In this document: positions 44,629 to 53,473 of the stretch, one piece after another
How the letters are laid out: the number at the start of each line of letters is the position of its first letter
Position numbering within the stretch: position 1 is the stretch's first letter
NCBI RefSeq assembly: GCF_001857945.1
Contig: NZ_CP017770.1
Coordinates: 744,001 to 808,000 of the forward strand
Source of the DNA: Paenibacillus crassostreae
GTDB lineage: Bacteria; Bacillota; Bacilli; Paenibacillales; Paenibacillaceae
DNA length: 64,000 nucleotides
Direction of reading: 5' to 3'
Notes under the pieces: generated by a model
What the model saw: the letters and a program-made list of their open reading frames with translations, nothing else
Database searches by the model: none
What the model was told of the DNA's origin: nothing
Program-made: the position numbers and the translations under genes

Positions 44629-45615
44629 CTATTCGTTACTCGTCCAGGTTACTTGTTCATCGTCCTCAATTATCCCGAACGTAACATCTACAATATCGTG
44701 ATCTTCTAATACAATTCTTCTTATATCGAATTTGATATCATCTGCCGCGGCAAGTGTTAATCCTTTTTCAAGTTCAATCAGACCATGTACATGGTAGTAA
44801 CGACCTTCTTGCATGATCCGTAATGAATAGATATCTTTTACATAGGGTGCTTGTAGAATAAGATTCGAAATTCTTGTCTCTATTTCTTGCGGTGCTGCAA
44901 CACCAATCAGACCGATCATATTGTCATAACCCACCTTGAAAGCAACACAGACCATTAATATACCAATTAGAATGGTTGTTATCCCGTCCAAATAAGGTGC
45001 CGCTACGAACGAAGTGATAATGATCGCAATCAATGCAAGAAAGGCCCCCGTTACAGCTACAAGATCCTCGTAGAATACCAATCTTGTAGGTGGCGCCGAA
45101 CGACTAACATTGTTAAAAGCACCTGTTACAATACCAAAACCTTTCGCTTCTACGCGGGCTTCATGTAGAATTTCTTTCATCGCCTTATAAAGGATAACAC
45201 CATCAACTACTATATTGATTACTAATACTCCCACACTTAACCAGAAGTACCCCCCACTTGCGACTGGATGCTGGATTAAATGTATCCCTTCAAGAATGGT
45301 CTCATATGCCATAATTGAAACGACAATAACAGCGATCATACAGAAGATGTTGATGACACGTCCAAACCCAGTTGGAAATCTTCGGGTAGGTTTTTTTTCC
45401 GAAAGTACACTTCCAATAAATACAAAAGCTTGATTAATCGCATCTGCAAATGAATGCATAGCCGACGCAAACATCGCACCGCTACCACTCATCGTGGCCG
45501 CAACCGTCTTAATGGCAGCCAAAATTGCGTTACCAGTCATTGCAATCGCTGATGATTTGTTTCCTTTTTTTATTAACTTCCATAATGATTCTTTTTCTAC
45601 GTGTCCGGATTTCAT
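44629..45615 (-). CDS. Cation diffusion facilitator transporter
   Basis: A 328-residue CDF protein with six membrane helices. The first metal site reads HSFADAIN near residue 54 (HxxxD) and the second region YEDLVAVTG near residue 180 keeps Glu-Asp rather than HxxxD, as in the YdfM/SLC30A9-like branch. A C-terminal cytoplasmic domain follows. It probably exports zinc, manganese or iron; which one is not clear from sequence. AGGAGGA precedes the ATG. Confidence 0.88.
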   Translation of the reverse strand: MKSGHVEKESLWKLIKKGNKSSAIAMTGNAILAAIKTVAATMSGSGAMFASAMHSFADAINQAFVFIGSVLSEKKPTRRFPTGFGRVINIFCMIAVIVVSIMAYETILEGIHLIQHPVASGGYFWLSVGVLVINIVVDGVILYKAMKEILHEARVEAKGFGIVTGAFNNVSRSAPPTRLVFYEDLVAVTGAFLALIAIIITSFVAAPYLDGITTILIGILMVCVAFKVGYDNMIGLIGVAAPQEIETRISNLILQAPYVKDIYSLRIMQEGRYYHVHGLIELEKGLTLAAADDIKFDIRRIVLEDHDIVDVTFGIIEDDEQVTWTSNE

Positions 45616-45752
45616 AGTTCCTCCTATTTTTTTCGAGAGTGAAATTTGTAATAAAAATACAATACTTGGATCATACCATTTTCCTCATAGATATTGGAGA
45701 ACTATTTTTATTTCCACATCAATTATGGCAAAGGTAAAATTCATTAAACAAC

Positions 45753-45789
45753 AAAAGCGACAAAAGTCTGATTCACTTTTGTCGCTTTT
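45753..45789 (-). terminator. Intrinsic terminator after lysA
   Basis: AAAAGCGACAAAAGT and ACTTTTGTCGCTTTT are perfect 15-base arms around seven bases. Confidence 0.85.
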
Positions 45790-45807
45790 AAATATTGATT
45801 ATACTTT

Positions 45808-47139
45808 TTACTTCAAGACAGCTTGTTTACGTATTCTTTCTGGAACAAGGTCATTCCCAATGATATCCTGAAAGCTTTCACGCTTTACAACGAGGTCACT
45901 CTGACCATCTTTAACAAACACGACACCTGGACGGCGAATACGATTATAATTGCTCGCCATGGAATAGTTATAAGCACCTGTGCAAGATACTGCTAATAAA
46001 TCTCCACTTTGCACTTCTGGAAGATTAACATCCCAGATTAGCATGTCTCCGCTCTCGCAACATTTACCGGCGATGGATACGATTTCCTTCTCTTCATCAT
46101 TTGCACGATTGGCAAGCAACGCTTCATATTGAGATTGATACAGAGCAGGACGTGGATTATCCGTCATTCCACCATCAACAGCAACATACTTACGTACACC
46201 TGGAATGTTCTTTTGTGTACCTACTGTATAGAGAGTTGTCCCTGCATCCCCTATAATACTGCGTCCCGGCTCTACCCAAATTTCCGGAAGAGTGTTCGAT
46301 ATCCCTGCAAAATGCTCTTTCACCGCATTCGTAATAGCTTTAACATACTGGGATACTTCGAGCGGTGTATCTCCATCAACATAACGAATTCCAAATCCTC
46401 CGCCAAGATTGACTACTTTAAAACTCACCCCAAGTTGTTCATGAACCTCTTTTGCAAATTCTGCAACCTTCTGAACAGCCATCTGGAAACCTTCAACTTC
46501 AAAGATTTGCGACCCAATATGGGAATGTACACCCAGCAACTTAATGTTGGAAAGATTAGAAGCAATTTTCACACCTTCGAATGCCGAACCATTACCGATA
46601 TCGAATCCAAATTTGGAATCTGTCTGCCCTGTAGAAATATACTCATGAGTGTGTGCTTCTACTCCTGGAGTAACTCTCAGTAGAACATTAACATGCTTGT
46701 CCATATCAGCCGCAATTGCCTGCAACAAGTGTAATTCAATCAAATTATCCACTACAAAACAACCAATCCCCGCTTTAATCGCCATTGTGATTTCTTCTGG
46801 TGTTTTGTTGTTCCCATGGAAATGAATTCGCTCAGCTGGAAATCCAGCTTGTAGAGCTGTGTATAATTCACCCTCTGATACGACATCCAGTGACAATCCT
46901 TCTTGCTCTACAACTGTACACATAGCCATCACACAGAATGCTTTACTTGCGTATGCCACTTGAAATTGCAATCCAGACTCTTTAAATGCTTCAACATACT
47001 GTTTACAACGTTCACGAACCAATTGTTCATCCACAATATATAGCGGTGTACCGAATTGTGATTTAAGATCAACCACATCACAACCACCGATCTCTAAGTG
47101 TCCACTTGCATTTATTTCACTTGTTCCATGTAAATACAT
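45808..47139 (-). CDS. lysA: Diaminopimelate decarboxylase
   Basis: A 443-residue PLP enzyme of fold III. The Schiff-base lysine is in VAYASKAF near residue 65, HSHIGSQIF near residue 208 and LGGGFGIRY near residue 245 follow. It makes lysine from meso-diaminopimelate. It is next to the spoVA genes, as in Bacillus subtilis. GGAGG precedes the ATG. Confidence 0.97.
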   Translation of the reverse strand: MYLHGTSEINASGHLEIGGCDVVDLKSQFGTPLYIVDEQLVRERCKQYVEAFKESGLQFQVAYASKAFCVMAMCTVVEQEGLSLDVVSEGELYTALQAGFPAERIHFHGNNKTPEEITMAIKAGIGCFVVDNLIELHLLQAIAADMDKHVNVLLRVTPGVEAHTHEYISTGQTDSKFGFDIGNGSAFEGVKIASNLSNIKLLGVHSHIGSQIFEVEGFQMAVQKVAEFAKEVHEQLGVSFKVVNLGGGFGIRYVDGDTPLEVSQYVKAITNAVKEHFAGISNTLPEIWVEPGRSIIGDAGTTLYTVGTQKNIPGVRKYVAVDGGMTDNPRPALYQSQYEALLANRANDEEKEIVSIAGKCCESGDMLIWDVNLPEVQSGDLLAVSCTGAYNYSMASNYNRIRRPGVVFVKDGQSDLVVKRESFQDIIGNDLVPERIRKQAVLK

Positions 47140-47272
47140 CTTAACAATCCTCCACTTATCTGGAATATCTTATTCCATCTGAATTTTCATTAGTATATCA
47201 GAATCATGAAATAAGAGTAAATGGATTTATATGCTGAACATTTGTGTTTTTCTACAAGGTCTGTTTATCGCC

Positions 47273-48832
47273 TTATTTTTGCGGCATTCTCGTATTATCC
47301 CGTGGTTTATTGAAAGAAGGACGTTTCTTGTTCGACAACACCGGCATACGGAATAGAATTTCAGCCATAGCCTTTGCATTAAAAGGTATAAACGGCCACA
47401 AATAAGAAGAATTATATGATCTGTGGAGCGTCAACAAAAGAATGAGCAATGTTGTACCTACAACAAAACCTGGAACGTGAAAGATGGCTACAGCAATGAG
47501 TAACACTAACCTCACAATTCGGTTAGCAAGCCCCAATTCGTAGCTAGGAGTGGCGAACATCCCAATCGCGGCAATTGCCATATATAATACAACTTCATTC
47601 ACAAATAGGCCTGTCTGCACAGCAACATCTCCGATCAGTATAGCCGCGATCAAGCCCATAGCAGAAGAGATCGATGTTGGGGTGTGTACAGCTGCAAGTC
47701 GAAGTAAATCGACACCGAATTCAACCATGAGAAATTGTGAGATCAACGGAATTTTTCCTGTCTCTTGTGGACCAATAAAATCTAGTGCAGCTGGCTTCAA
47801 TTCTGGGTTCAGGACAAGTAACATCCAAAGTGGAAGTAGAAACATCGAGAATAGAACCCCTGCAAATCTAACCCATCTTAAATAGGTTCCAATAAATGGC
47901 GTCTGACGATTCTCTTCTGCATGCTGACATAAATCAAAAAAGGTAGTAGGCATAATCATGACACTCGGTGAGGTGTCTACGAATACAGCAACTCTTCCTT
48001 CAAGCAAATGTGATGCCACTACATCTGGTCGTTCTGAGTAGCGAACTAGTGGGTATGGATGCCACCCTTTATTAATAATCGCTTCCTCCAGTTGTTTATC
48101 ACCAAGGGGTAGACCATCTATTTTCACTTTTTTTATCTTATCTCGAATCGAATTAACCTGTACCTTATCTACAATATCATCAATAAAAGCGATACATACA
48201 TCTGTTCTTGTTCTTCGACCTACTTGTACAACCTCGCACTTCAATCCAGGGTCTCTTATTCGACGCCGTACCAACGCCACATTCGTGTTCAACGTCTCCG
48301 TGAACCCATCTCTTGATCCCCTAACCACCCGTTCTATTGACGATTCATCCGGGTTACGAGAGGGATAAGTGCGTGTATCTACTAGGATAATTGTGTTGTC
48401 TCCATCAATGAAGAACGCACTCATACCTGTAAGCACCTTATTAATAGCCTTACTTAATTCCGTCACTTTCTCCACTTGAACATGTGGTATGTATTTATCA
48501 AAGAAAGACATCATAACGTGAGATCGCATCTCTCCATGATCAATATAGGTCAATCTAGTGATAATATCAGTCATAATATCACTATTTGTAAACCCTCCTA
48601 TAAATAATATCCCTACTTCGATTCCACCGTAGTTCATTTCCCGCAACATAACATCAAAAGAAGATCCTAATCCCATAACCTCATTTAGCACTTTTTTAAC
48701 TTGATTTAGATCACCTGAAAATTCATCATGCCCCTGCCAATAGATGGTCGATTCCTCAACTGTATCTGACATTTCTGCTTCTCTTTTATCCTGTCTATGC
48801 TTATCATTATCACTGGATGTTTCCTTTGACAT
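47273..48832 (-). CDS. spoVAF: Stage V sporulation protein AF (GerA-family)
   Basis: A 519-residue protein of the GerA/SpoVAF membrane family: soluble N-terminal domain, the RGSRDGFTETLNTNVALVRR motif near residue 170 and about five transmembrane segments in the C-terminal half. In Bacillus it is the last spoVA gene and associates with germinant receptors. Here it follows spoVAB directly, because spoVAC, AD, AEb and AEa are missing. A GerA-type A-subunit is an alternative reading, but the lysA-spoVA context favours SpoVAF. Confidence 0.88.
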   Translation of the reverse strand: MSKETSSDNDKHRQDKREAEMSDTVEESTIYWQGHDEFSGDLNQVKKVLNEVMGLGSSFDVMLREMNYGGIEVGILFIGGFTNSDIMTDIITRLTYIDHGEMRSHVMMSFFDKYIPHVQVEKVTELSKAINKVLTGMSAFFIDGDNTIILVDTRTYPSRNPDESSIERVVRGSRDGFTETLNTNVALVRRRIRDPGLKCEVVQVGRRTRTDVCIAFIDDIVDKVQVNSIRDKIKKVKIDGLPLGDKQLEEAIINKGWHPYPLVRYSERPDVVASHLLEGRVAVFVDTSPSVMIMPTTFFDLCQHAEENRQTPFIGTYLRWVRFAGVLFSMFLLPLWMLLVLNPELKPAALDFIGPQETGKIPLISQFLMVEFGVDLLRLAAVHTPTSISSAMGLIAAILIGDVAVQTGLFVNEVVLYMAIAAIGMFATPSYELGLANRIVRLVLLIAVAIFHVPGFVVGTTLLILLLTLHRSYNSSYLWPFIPFNAKAMAEILFRMPVLSNKKRPSFNKPRDNTRMPQK

Positions 48833-48856
48833 GATGAATCACTCCCTTAATGCAAG

Positions 48857-49282
48857 CTATTTTTGAAATACAAACCAATCAAACAACGAACCTGCAACTT
48901 TGCCAGCAACCATGGCCAGTAGTAATCCTAAAATATAATGATGCATATGAAGTCGTTTCGCCAATATAGGAAGTACATTGAGAACTTCAGTTAGTGCAGC
49001 TGCGAGAAGACCATTAAATATTCCGTAGAACAACCCAATTAAGATCCCCACAAGCGGATTAAATGCACCTTTCCAGTTCCAGAAATCACCTACCGTTCCT
49101 ACAATCGATCCAGTGATAAGTGCTCCTTCGTACCAGTGTACTCTATGATAAGAGAAGGTTAATTGGGCGAGTCTTGGGACGATATCGAGGACTAGAATAA
49201 AGGCAATGACGCCACTACCAACGGCTATTCCTCCCGCAATACCCAGTAATATTTCTATGCCCCAAATGATCGTATTCATCAC
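48857..49282 (-). CDS. spoVAB: Stage V sporulation protein AB
   Basis: A 141-residue hydrophobic protein with about four membrane helices; GITGSIVGT-type and LKRLHMHH-type stretches (AKRLHMHHYILGLLLAM) fit SpoVAB. The start overlaps the spoVAA stop (GTG or ATG). Part of the DPA channel locus of spores. Confidence 0.87.
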   Translation of the reverse strand: MMNTIIWGIEILLGIAGGIAVGSGVIAFILVLDIVPRLAQLTFSYHRVHWYEGALITGSIVGTVGDFWNWKGAFNPLVGILIGLFYGIFNGLLAAALTEVLNVLPILAKRLHMHHYILGLLLAMVAGKVAGSLFDWFVFQK

Positions 49283-49923
49283 GGATTCTCATCTTGCTTC
49301 TGTAGAATGGTACCTGCCTTCTTATATTCCTCGGCTACGACATATTGATCAATATTCTCTTGGTACAGATACATTTCCACTTCAAGTGGAGTCGGCTCAT
49401 CATTCCACTTCTTCTTAAACAGATGATTGAAGAACACTACCATACCAAAACCAATCCCAATCGAATAAGCAACCTGAAAAAGATAGGGGTGCTCATCAGG
49501 GTGCCCTGTAATCATCTCTACAACTCTTACCTGCACCTCCATCATATTGACATCTGCATGGAAATTCATAATGGTCAGTGCCGATCCAAAGAATAATAGG
49601 ATCCACACAAGCACGAATAAAGGAAAGGATGGTTTCTTTGGATTCTGAACAATCTCAACAATCACCTGTTGATTGCCAATCGATTCGATATATGCATTCG
49701 GAATGATCGTTTTCATTTTAGGTATAATCCACATGAGATCCATCACAAGTAAATTACCATCTTTTTCGTGTGGTTGCGCTAATACAAGACTGTACAGTCG
49801 CTCTTCCATTTCTGGTTCGCAAAGAATAAGTGCAATATCTCTAAGCGTAACCACTTTACCGCGTTTGATCTGAACACGCTTTTTAAGCTGGAGATAAACC
49901 GTATGAATGGTGGCATCTGTCAT
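49279..49923 (-). CDS. spoVAA: Stage V sporulation protein AA
   Basis: A 214-residue protein with a cytosolic N-terminal domain beginning MTDATIHTVYLQLKKRVQI and two membrane helices near residues 98-115 and 145-165. First gene of the local spoVA operon. A sigma-G-like promoter lies 33 bases before the ATG. Confidence 0.88.
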   Translation of the reverse strand: MTDATIHTVYLQLKKRVQIKRGKVVTLRDIALILCEPEMEERLYSLVLAQPHEKDGNLLVMDLMWIIPKMKTIIPNAYIESIGNQQVIVEIVQNPKKPSFPLFVLVWILLFFGSALTIMNFHADVNMMEVQVRVVEMITGHPDEHPYLFQVAYSIGIGFGMVVFFNHLFKKKWNDEPTPLEVEMYLYQENIDQYVVAEEYKKAGTILQKQDENP

Positions 49924-49955
49924 AACGAATTACTCCTTTACAGTTAAATTATTGA

Positions 49956-49985
49956 TAGTATGTGGTTGAACTTGTTTTTTTAGTC
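49956..49985 (-). promoter_or_regulatory. Candidate sigma-G promoter of spoVAA
   Basis: On the minus strand GACTA and CATACTA are separated by 18 bases; one mismatch in the -35 relative to GMATR. The -10 is a perfect match to CATNHTA. Confidence 0.55.
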
Positions 49986-49991
49986 AAAAAA

Positions 49992-50013
49992 AAGAGCACA
50001 TCATTGTGCTCTT
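49992..50013 (-). terminator. Intrinsic terminator after the CobW-type gene
   Basis: AAGAGCACA and TGTGCTCTT arms, then eight T on the minus strand. It overlaps the last codons. Confidence 0.85.
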
Positions 50014-51212
50014 AACTGCTGACTATCTCCGACCCAAGGTAACGGATTCTCGAACAAAGACCAATCTTGGTTCATTTCACTTTCCTCTAAAAGACATGAA
50101 TCCAACAAAACTTCAATTTCATTCTTGTCCATTTTAATACCTATGAACACTATTTCGTTCATCCGATCTCCCCATTGTTCATTCCACTTTTCACTCAATT
50201 CTGGTTCATTTGTGAATACATCTTGACGCTCTTCTTCCGAAAGCGTTGCTAGCCAGAATCCTGCAGGCCCGAATTGAATGGATGGCCCCGCTTGGCTTAT
50301 ACTAGCCGCCATATCCTCTTCAGTTGCAATCCAGACTAATCCTTTGGCACGTACTACCTCTTCTGGCCAGTCAGACATAAATGCTGCCAACCGCTCTGGA
50401 TGAAAAGGTTGAATACGGCGATACACAAAAGAACTGATTCCATATTCATCACTTTCAGGTATATGATTCTCTATCTGTAGCTCGTGAATCCATCCAGCCG
50501 ATAGAGAGACTTTATCGAAATCGAACAATTCCGTATTTAATATTTCAACAGGATTAACCTGCCCATGGACTGTTCGAATAATCTTAGCTGAAGGCTGTAA
50601 TTTTCTAATCACTCCTTCAAGCTTATTCAACTCAATCTCTTCAATTAAGTCACATTTGTTGAGTAACAGCACGTCACAAGTTTCAATTTGATCAATAAGC
50701 AGATCAACCACATCACGAGTGTCATCTTCTCCAGTTCCTTCATTTCGATCGAGGAGACTTTCCCCAGAAGCGAAATCATGCCAGAAACGATTAGCATCCA
50801 CTACAGTAACCATACAATCTAGTTTTGCGTGTTGAGTCAAATCTATCCCTGACTCTTCATCGGCATAAGAGAACGTTTGAGCAATCGGAATCGGCTCACT
50901 AATGCCTGTTGATTCTATTAGTATATAATCAAATCTTCCTTCCTCAACCAGAATCTGAACTTCTTTCAGTAAATCCTCGCGAAGCGTACAACAGATACAA
51001 CCATTGGACATTTCAACCAATTTCTCTTCTGTACGAGATAATACACCCTCGCCCTTAACGAAAGCCGCATCGATATTAATCTGACTCATATCATTAACAA
51101 TGACGGCAACCTTTAGACCTGTACGATTATGTAGTACATGGTTTAGAACTGTAGTCTTACCGGAACCAAGATATCCACATAGAACGGTAACAGGTATTCT
51201 CTTTTTAGTCAT
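50001..51212 (-). CDS. CobW/COG0523 GTPase, probable zinc metallochaperone (ZagA/YciC-like)
   Basis: A 403-residue G3E GTPase: P-loop GYLGSGKTT near residue 12, metal motif GCICCTLR near residue 71, and NKCD near residue 190. The GCICC motif binds zinc in this family, and the C-terminal CobW domain follows. The gene is preceded by a Zur-box-like palindrome, which points to a ZagA/YciC-type zinc chaperone expressed in zinc starvation. It is placed by chance beside spoVA. Confidence 0.87.
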   Translation of the reverse strand: MTKKRIPVTVLCGYLGSGKTTVLNHVLHNRTGLKVAVIVNDMSQINIDAAFVKGEGVLSRTEEKLVEMSNGCICCTLREDLLKEVQILVEEGRFDYILIESTGISEPIPIAQTFSYADEESGIDLTQHAKLDCMVTVVDANRFWHDFASGESLLDRNEGTGEDDTRDVVDLLIDQIETCDVLLLNKCDLIEEIELNKLEGVIRKLQPSAKIIRTVHGQVNPVEILNTELFDFDKVSLSAGWIHELQIENHIPESDEYGISSFVYRRIQPFHPERLAAFMSDWPEEVVRAKGLVWIATEEDMAASISQAGPSIQFGPAGFWLATLSEEERQDVFTNEPELSEKWNEQWGDRMNEIVFIGIKMDKNEIEVLLDSCLLEESEMNQDWSLFENPLPWVGDSQQLRAQ

Positions 51213-51233
51213 CTTATTACACCTCTTTTCATA

Positions 51234-51252
51234 AATTGTAATTATTACGATT
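51234..51252 (-). promoter_or_regulatory. Candidate Zur box
   Basis: AATTGTAAT-T-ATTACGATT is a 9-1-9 palindrome with one mismatch, close to the Bacillus Zur consensus TCGTAATNATTACGA. It lies about 20 to 40 bases upstream of the CobW-type start. Confidence 0.6.
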
Positions 51253-51303
51253 AGATAACTATATCCTTTCAGGTCTATTTCGTCAATATCAATTTATATT
51301 TAA

Positions 51304-51383
51304 CAAGTAGAATTTGCTACACCATCCTTTTTCAAGGAGTTTATTCTTCTGATGTTAGAAACATATACTTTCTTAAATTGAAA
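51304..51383. repeat. Dispersed repeat family A, copy 4
   Basis: CAAGTAGAATTTGCTACACC, ATCCTTTTTCAAGGAGT and GATGTTAGAAACATATACTT follow the same order as in the copy at 3815. The GTGAAAC loop is altered and the left arm of the palindrome is missing. Confidence 0.55.
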
Positions 51384-51390
51384 AAAAGCT

Positions 51391-51423
51391 GTTTTTATCA
51401 GTAATAAAACTACTGGTAAAAAC
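51391..51423 (-). terminator. Terminator-like hairpin
   Basis: GTTTTTATCAGTA and TACTGGTAAAAAC arms with one mismatch around seven bases, followed on the minus strand by seven T. It probably ended the transporter gene now decayed. Confidence 0.6.
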
Positions 51424-51445
51424 AACTCCTAAGAATAAATGCAGC

Positions 51446-51660
51446 CTATTTATTTAGATGATATGGAACGGTTGTAATTACAATATCCTTCTGATTGACT
51501 AAGAAAGTACTTCCCTTGATCATCGGTTTATAATCAGGTTGAATATAGAGTGATGGTTAATGTCGTCAACATTCCGATCATATTAACAATAAATCGATGA
51601 ATCCAACCCGCTGGCTTCAATTTGTACCAACGAATCATCATACCCAACTGAGAAAGCGTG
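51446..51660 (-). pseudogene. APC-superfamily permease, C-terminal relic
   Basis: In one frame the minus strand gives LSQLGMMIRWYKLKPAGWIH followed by RFIVNMIGMLTTLTITLYST and a stop, then in another frame PMIKGSTFLVNQKDIVITTV followed by PYHLNK and a stop. This resembles the last helix and cytosolic tail of APC-type (KimA-like) transporters. The frames are broken and no start remains. Confidence 0.5.
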
Positions 51661-51747
51661 AATGGGATAGCAAGTTAAGAAAAGTTAATATGATAATAAT
51701 GGTAATTGCAATCAATACACTGTGATCATGAAGAGATGGGCAAAAAA

Positions 51748-51768
51748 CCTGAGCACATTTGTCTCAGG
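51748..51768 (-). terminator. Intrinsic terminator after sigF
   Basis: CCTGAG and CTCAGG arms around nine bases, then six T on the minus strand. Confidence 0.82.
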
Positions 51769-51802
51769 CTTACTCATTCATTCCATATTCAACAACATAT
51801 TT

Positions 51803-52558
51803 CTATAGCGCAATTTGATCACGAATCAACTGAAGAATCTTCTTCTCTAGGCGAGATACCTGAACTTGAGAAATCCCAAGTCGACTTGCGACTTCAGATT
51901 GGGTCTGATCCCGATAATATCGTAGATAGACAATCAATTTCTCACGTTCCGATAGGCCGTCTATCGCTTCATTCAAAGCTAATTTCTCAAACCACTTATC
52001 TTGAGATTCATCTGCAATCTGATCCATTAATGTAATCGGATCCCCATCATTCTCATAGACTGTCTCATGAATAGAGGTTGGTGGCTTATTAGCCTCCTGT
52101 GCGAATACAACTTCTTCAGGTGAAACACCAAGATCCTCCGCGACTTCCTTAATTGTGGGCAAGCGGTTAAGCACCTTGGAAAGCTCGTCCTTCTTCTTCC
52201 GAACTTTATTCGCCATTTCTTTCAATGATCGACTGACTTTGAGTGTTCCATCATCACGTAAGAAGCGTTGAATCTCACCTATAATCATAGGTACTGCATA
52301 AGTTGAGAACTTAACATCATAACTCAGATCAAATTTATCAACTGATTTCAGTAGACCGATACAACCAATCTGGAACAAATCTTCTGGATCATACCCTCTG
52401 TTCATGAACCGCTGTACAACAGACCAGACAAGACGTATGTTGGAGTTAACCAATGTATCTCTGGCAAAGGTATCTCCTGTTTGGCTAAGTGCAATGAGAC
52501 GTTTGACTTCCGAGTCTTCCAAGTAGGTTTGCGAAGCTTTCTTCACATCAGCATCCAT
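51803..52558 (-). CDS. sigF: Forespore sigma factor SigF
   Basis: A 251-residue sigma-70 type factor: region 2 near residues 30-100 (RGYDPEDLFQIGCIGLLKSVDKFD), region 3 near 120-180, and region 4 near 215-250 (SRLGISQVQVSRLEKKILQ). It directs early forespore genes. Third gene of spoIIA. Confidence 0.97.
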   Translation of the reverse strand: MDADVKKASQTYLEDSEVKRLIALSQTGDTFARDTLVNSNIRLVWSVVQRFMNRGYDPEDLFQIGCIGLLKSVDKFDLSYDVKFSTYAVPMIIGEIQRFLRDDGTLKVSRSLKEMANKVRKKKDELSKVLNRLPTIKEVAEDLGVSPEEVVFAQEANKPPTSIHETVYENDGDPITLMDQIADESQDKWFEKLALNEAIDGLSEREKLIVYLRYYRDQTQSEVASRLGISQVQVSRLEKKILQLIRDQIAL

Positions 52559-52569
52559 TTGTCCAACCC

Positions 52570-53031
52570 CTAATTATATAAAGCTTTCTTAGATTCAATC
52601 CTCTTCTTCATCCTAATCGAAGTACCCGAACCCAGTTCACTAGACACTTCAAATTCATCCATGAAATTTTCCATAATGGTAAATCCCATCCCTGATCTTT
52701 CTAGCTCAGGCTTAGAAGTGAATAGAGGTTGCTTCGCAAGATCAAGATCTTCAATACCATGTCCACGATCTTCAACAGTCATTGTAACCGTATCTCCATT
52801 GATCTCAGCTGTAATAGTGATCATCCCTGTAGGATCGGAATCATATCCATGAATGATACAATTAGTAACTGCTTCAGATATGACCGTCTTAAGATCACTC
52901 AGCTCGTCCATGGTCGGATCCAACTGCGTCACAAAAGCAGCCACCGTAACTCGTGCAAAAGATTCATTCTCTGATTTCGCGGAAAATTGTAGCGTCATGA
53001 CATTATGTGCAGTGGCTTGTACTTCACTCAT
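52570..53031 (-). CDS. spoIIAB: Anti-sigma F factor SpoIIAB
   Basis: A 153-residue GHKL kinase: [14 protein letters not shown] (N box near residue 45), EDRGHGIED (G1) and [14 protein letters not shown]. It holds SigF inactive and phosphorylates SpoIIAA. The ATG overlaps the SpoIIAA stop. Confidence 0.97.
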   Translation of the reverse strand: MSEVQATAHNVMTLQFSAKSENESFARVTVAAFVTQLDPTMDELSDLKTVISEAVTNCIIHGYDSDPTGMITITAEINGDTVTMTVEDRGHGIEDLDLAKQPLFTSKPELERSGMGFTIMENFMDEFEVSSELGSGTSIRMKKRIESKKALYN

Positions 53032-53381
53032 GACACAACCTCCAATCCCGAGAGCGCTTCGTCCTCGTTTTTATAGATTGGAATAATTTTGAATAACCCC
53101 GACATTTCAAATAGGCGATACACCGGTGGGTTCACATCACATACAGCCATTTTGCCACCTTTACTCTTAATTAACTTATACCTTCCAAGAATCACGCCTA
53201 TCCCTGAACTATCCATGAACTGTAGATCTTTAAGACTGAGGACGATATGTTCCGTCTGTTTCATATTAATTGCTTCATCCAACTTCATCCGAACATGATC
53301 TGCCGTATGATGGTCAAGTTCGCCTGAGAAACGAACGAATAATACTTGACGTTGATGTTCCATAGACATTTGAAGATTCAC
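53028..53381 (-). CDS. spoIIAA: Anti-anti-sigma factor SpoIIAA
   Basis: A 117-residue STAS-domain protein with the phosphorylatable serine in [15 protein letters not shown] near residue 58. The dephosphorylated form frees SigF. Start is GTG after AGTAGGAC. First gene of spoIIA. Confidence 0.96.
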   Translation of the reverse strand: MNLQMSMEHQRQVLFVRFSGELDHHTADHVRMKLDEAINMKQTEHIVLSLKDLQFMDSSGIGVILGRYKLIKSKGGKMAVCDVNPPVYRLFEMSGLFKIIPIYKNEDEALSGLEVVS

Positions 53382-53416
53382 GTCCTACTCACTCTCCTCC
53401 CTATCATGAACAAAGA

Positions 53417-53444
53417 GTTCTAGAAATGAAATTCAAATTCCTGC
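53417..53444 (-). promoter_or_regulatory. Candidate sigma-H promoter of the spoIIA operon
   Basis: On the minus strand GCAGGAATT is followed after 12 bases by CTAGAAC; the sigma-H consensus is RNAGGAWWW, 11-12 bases, RNNGAAT. spoIIA is a sigma-H operon in Bacillus subtilis. Confidence 0.45.
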
Positions 53445-53473
53445 CTGACGACAAAACTAGAAGAAAACCCCTA

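Noticed and set aside
46129..46683. 184-codon plus-strand frame
   Set aside because: Complementary to lysA, which has all family motifs; no Shine-Dalgarno.
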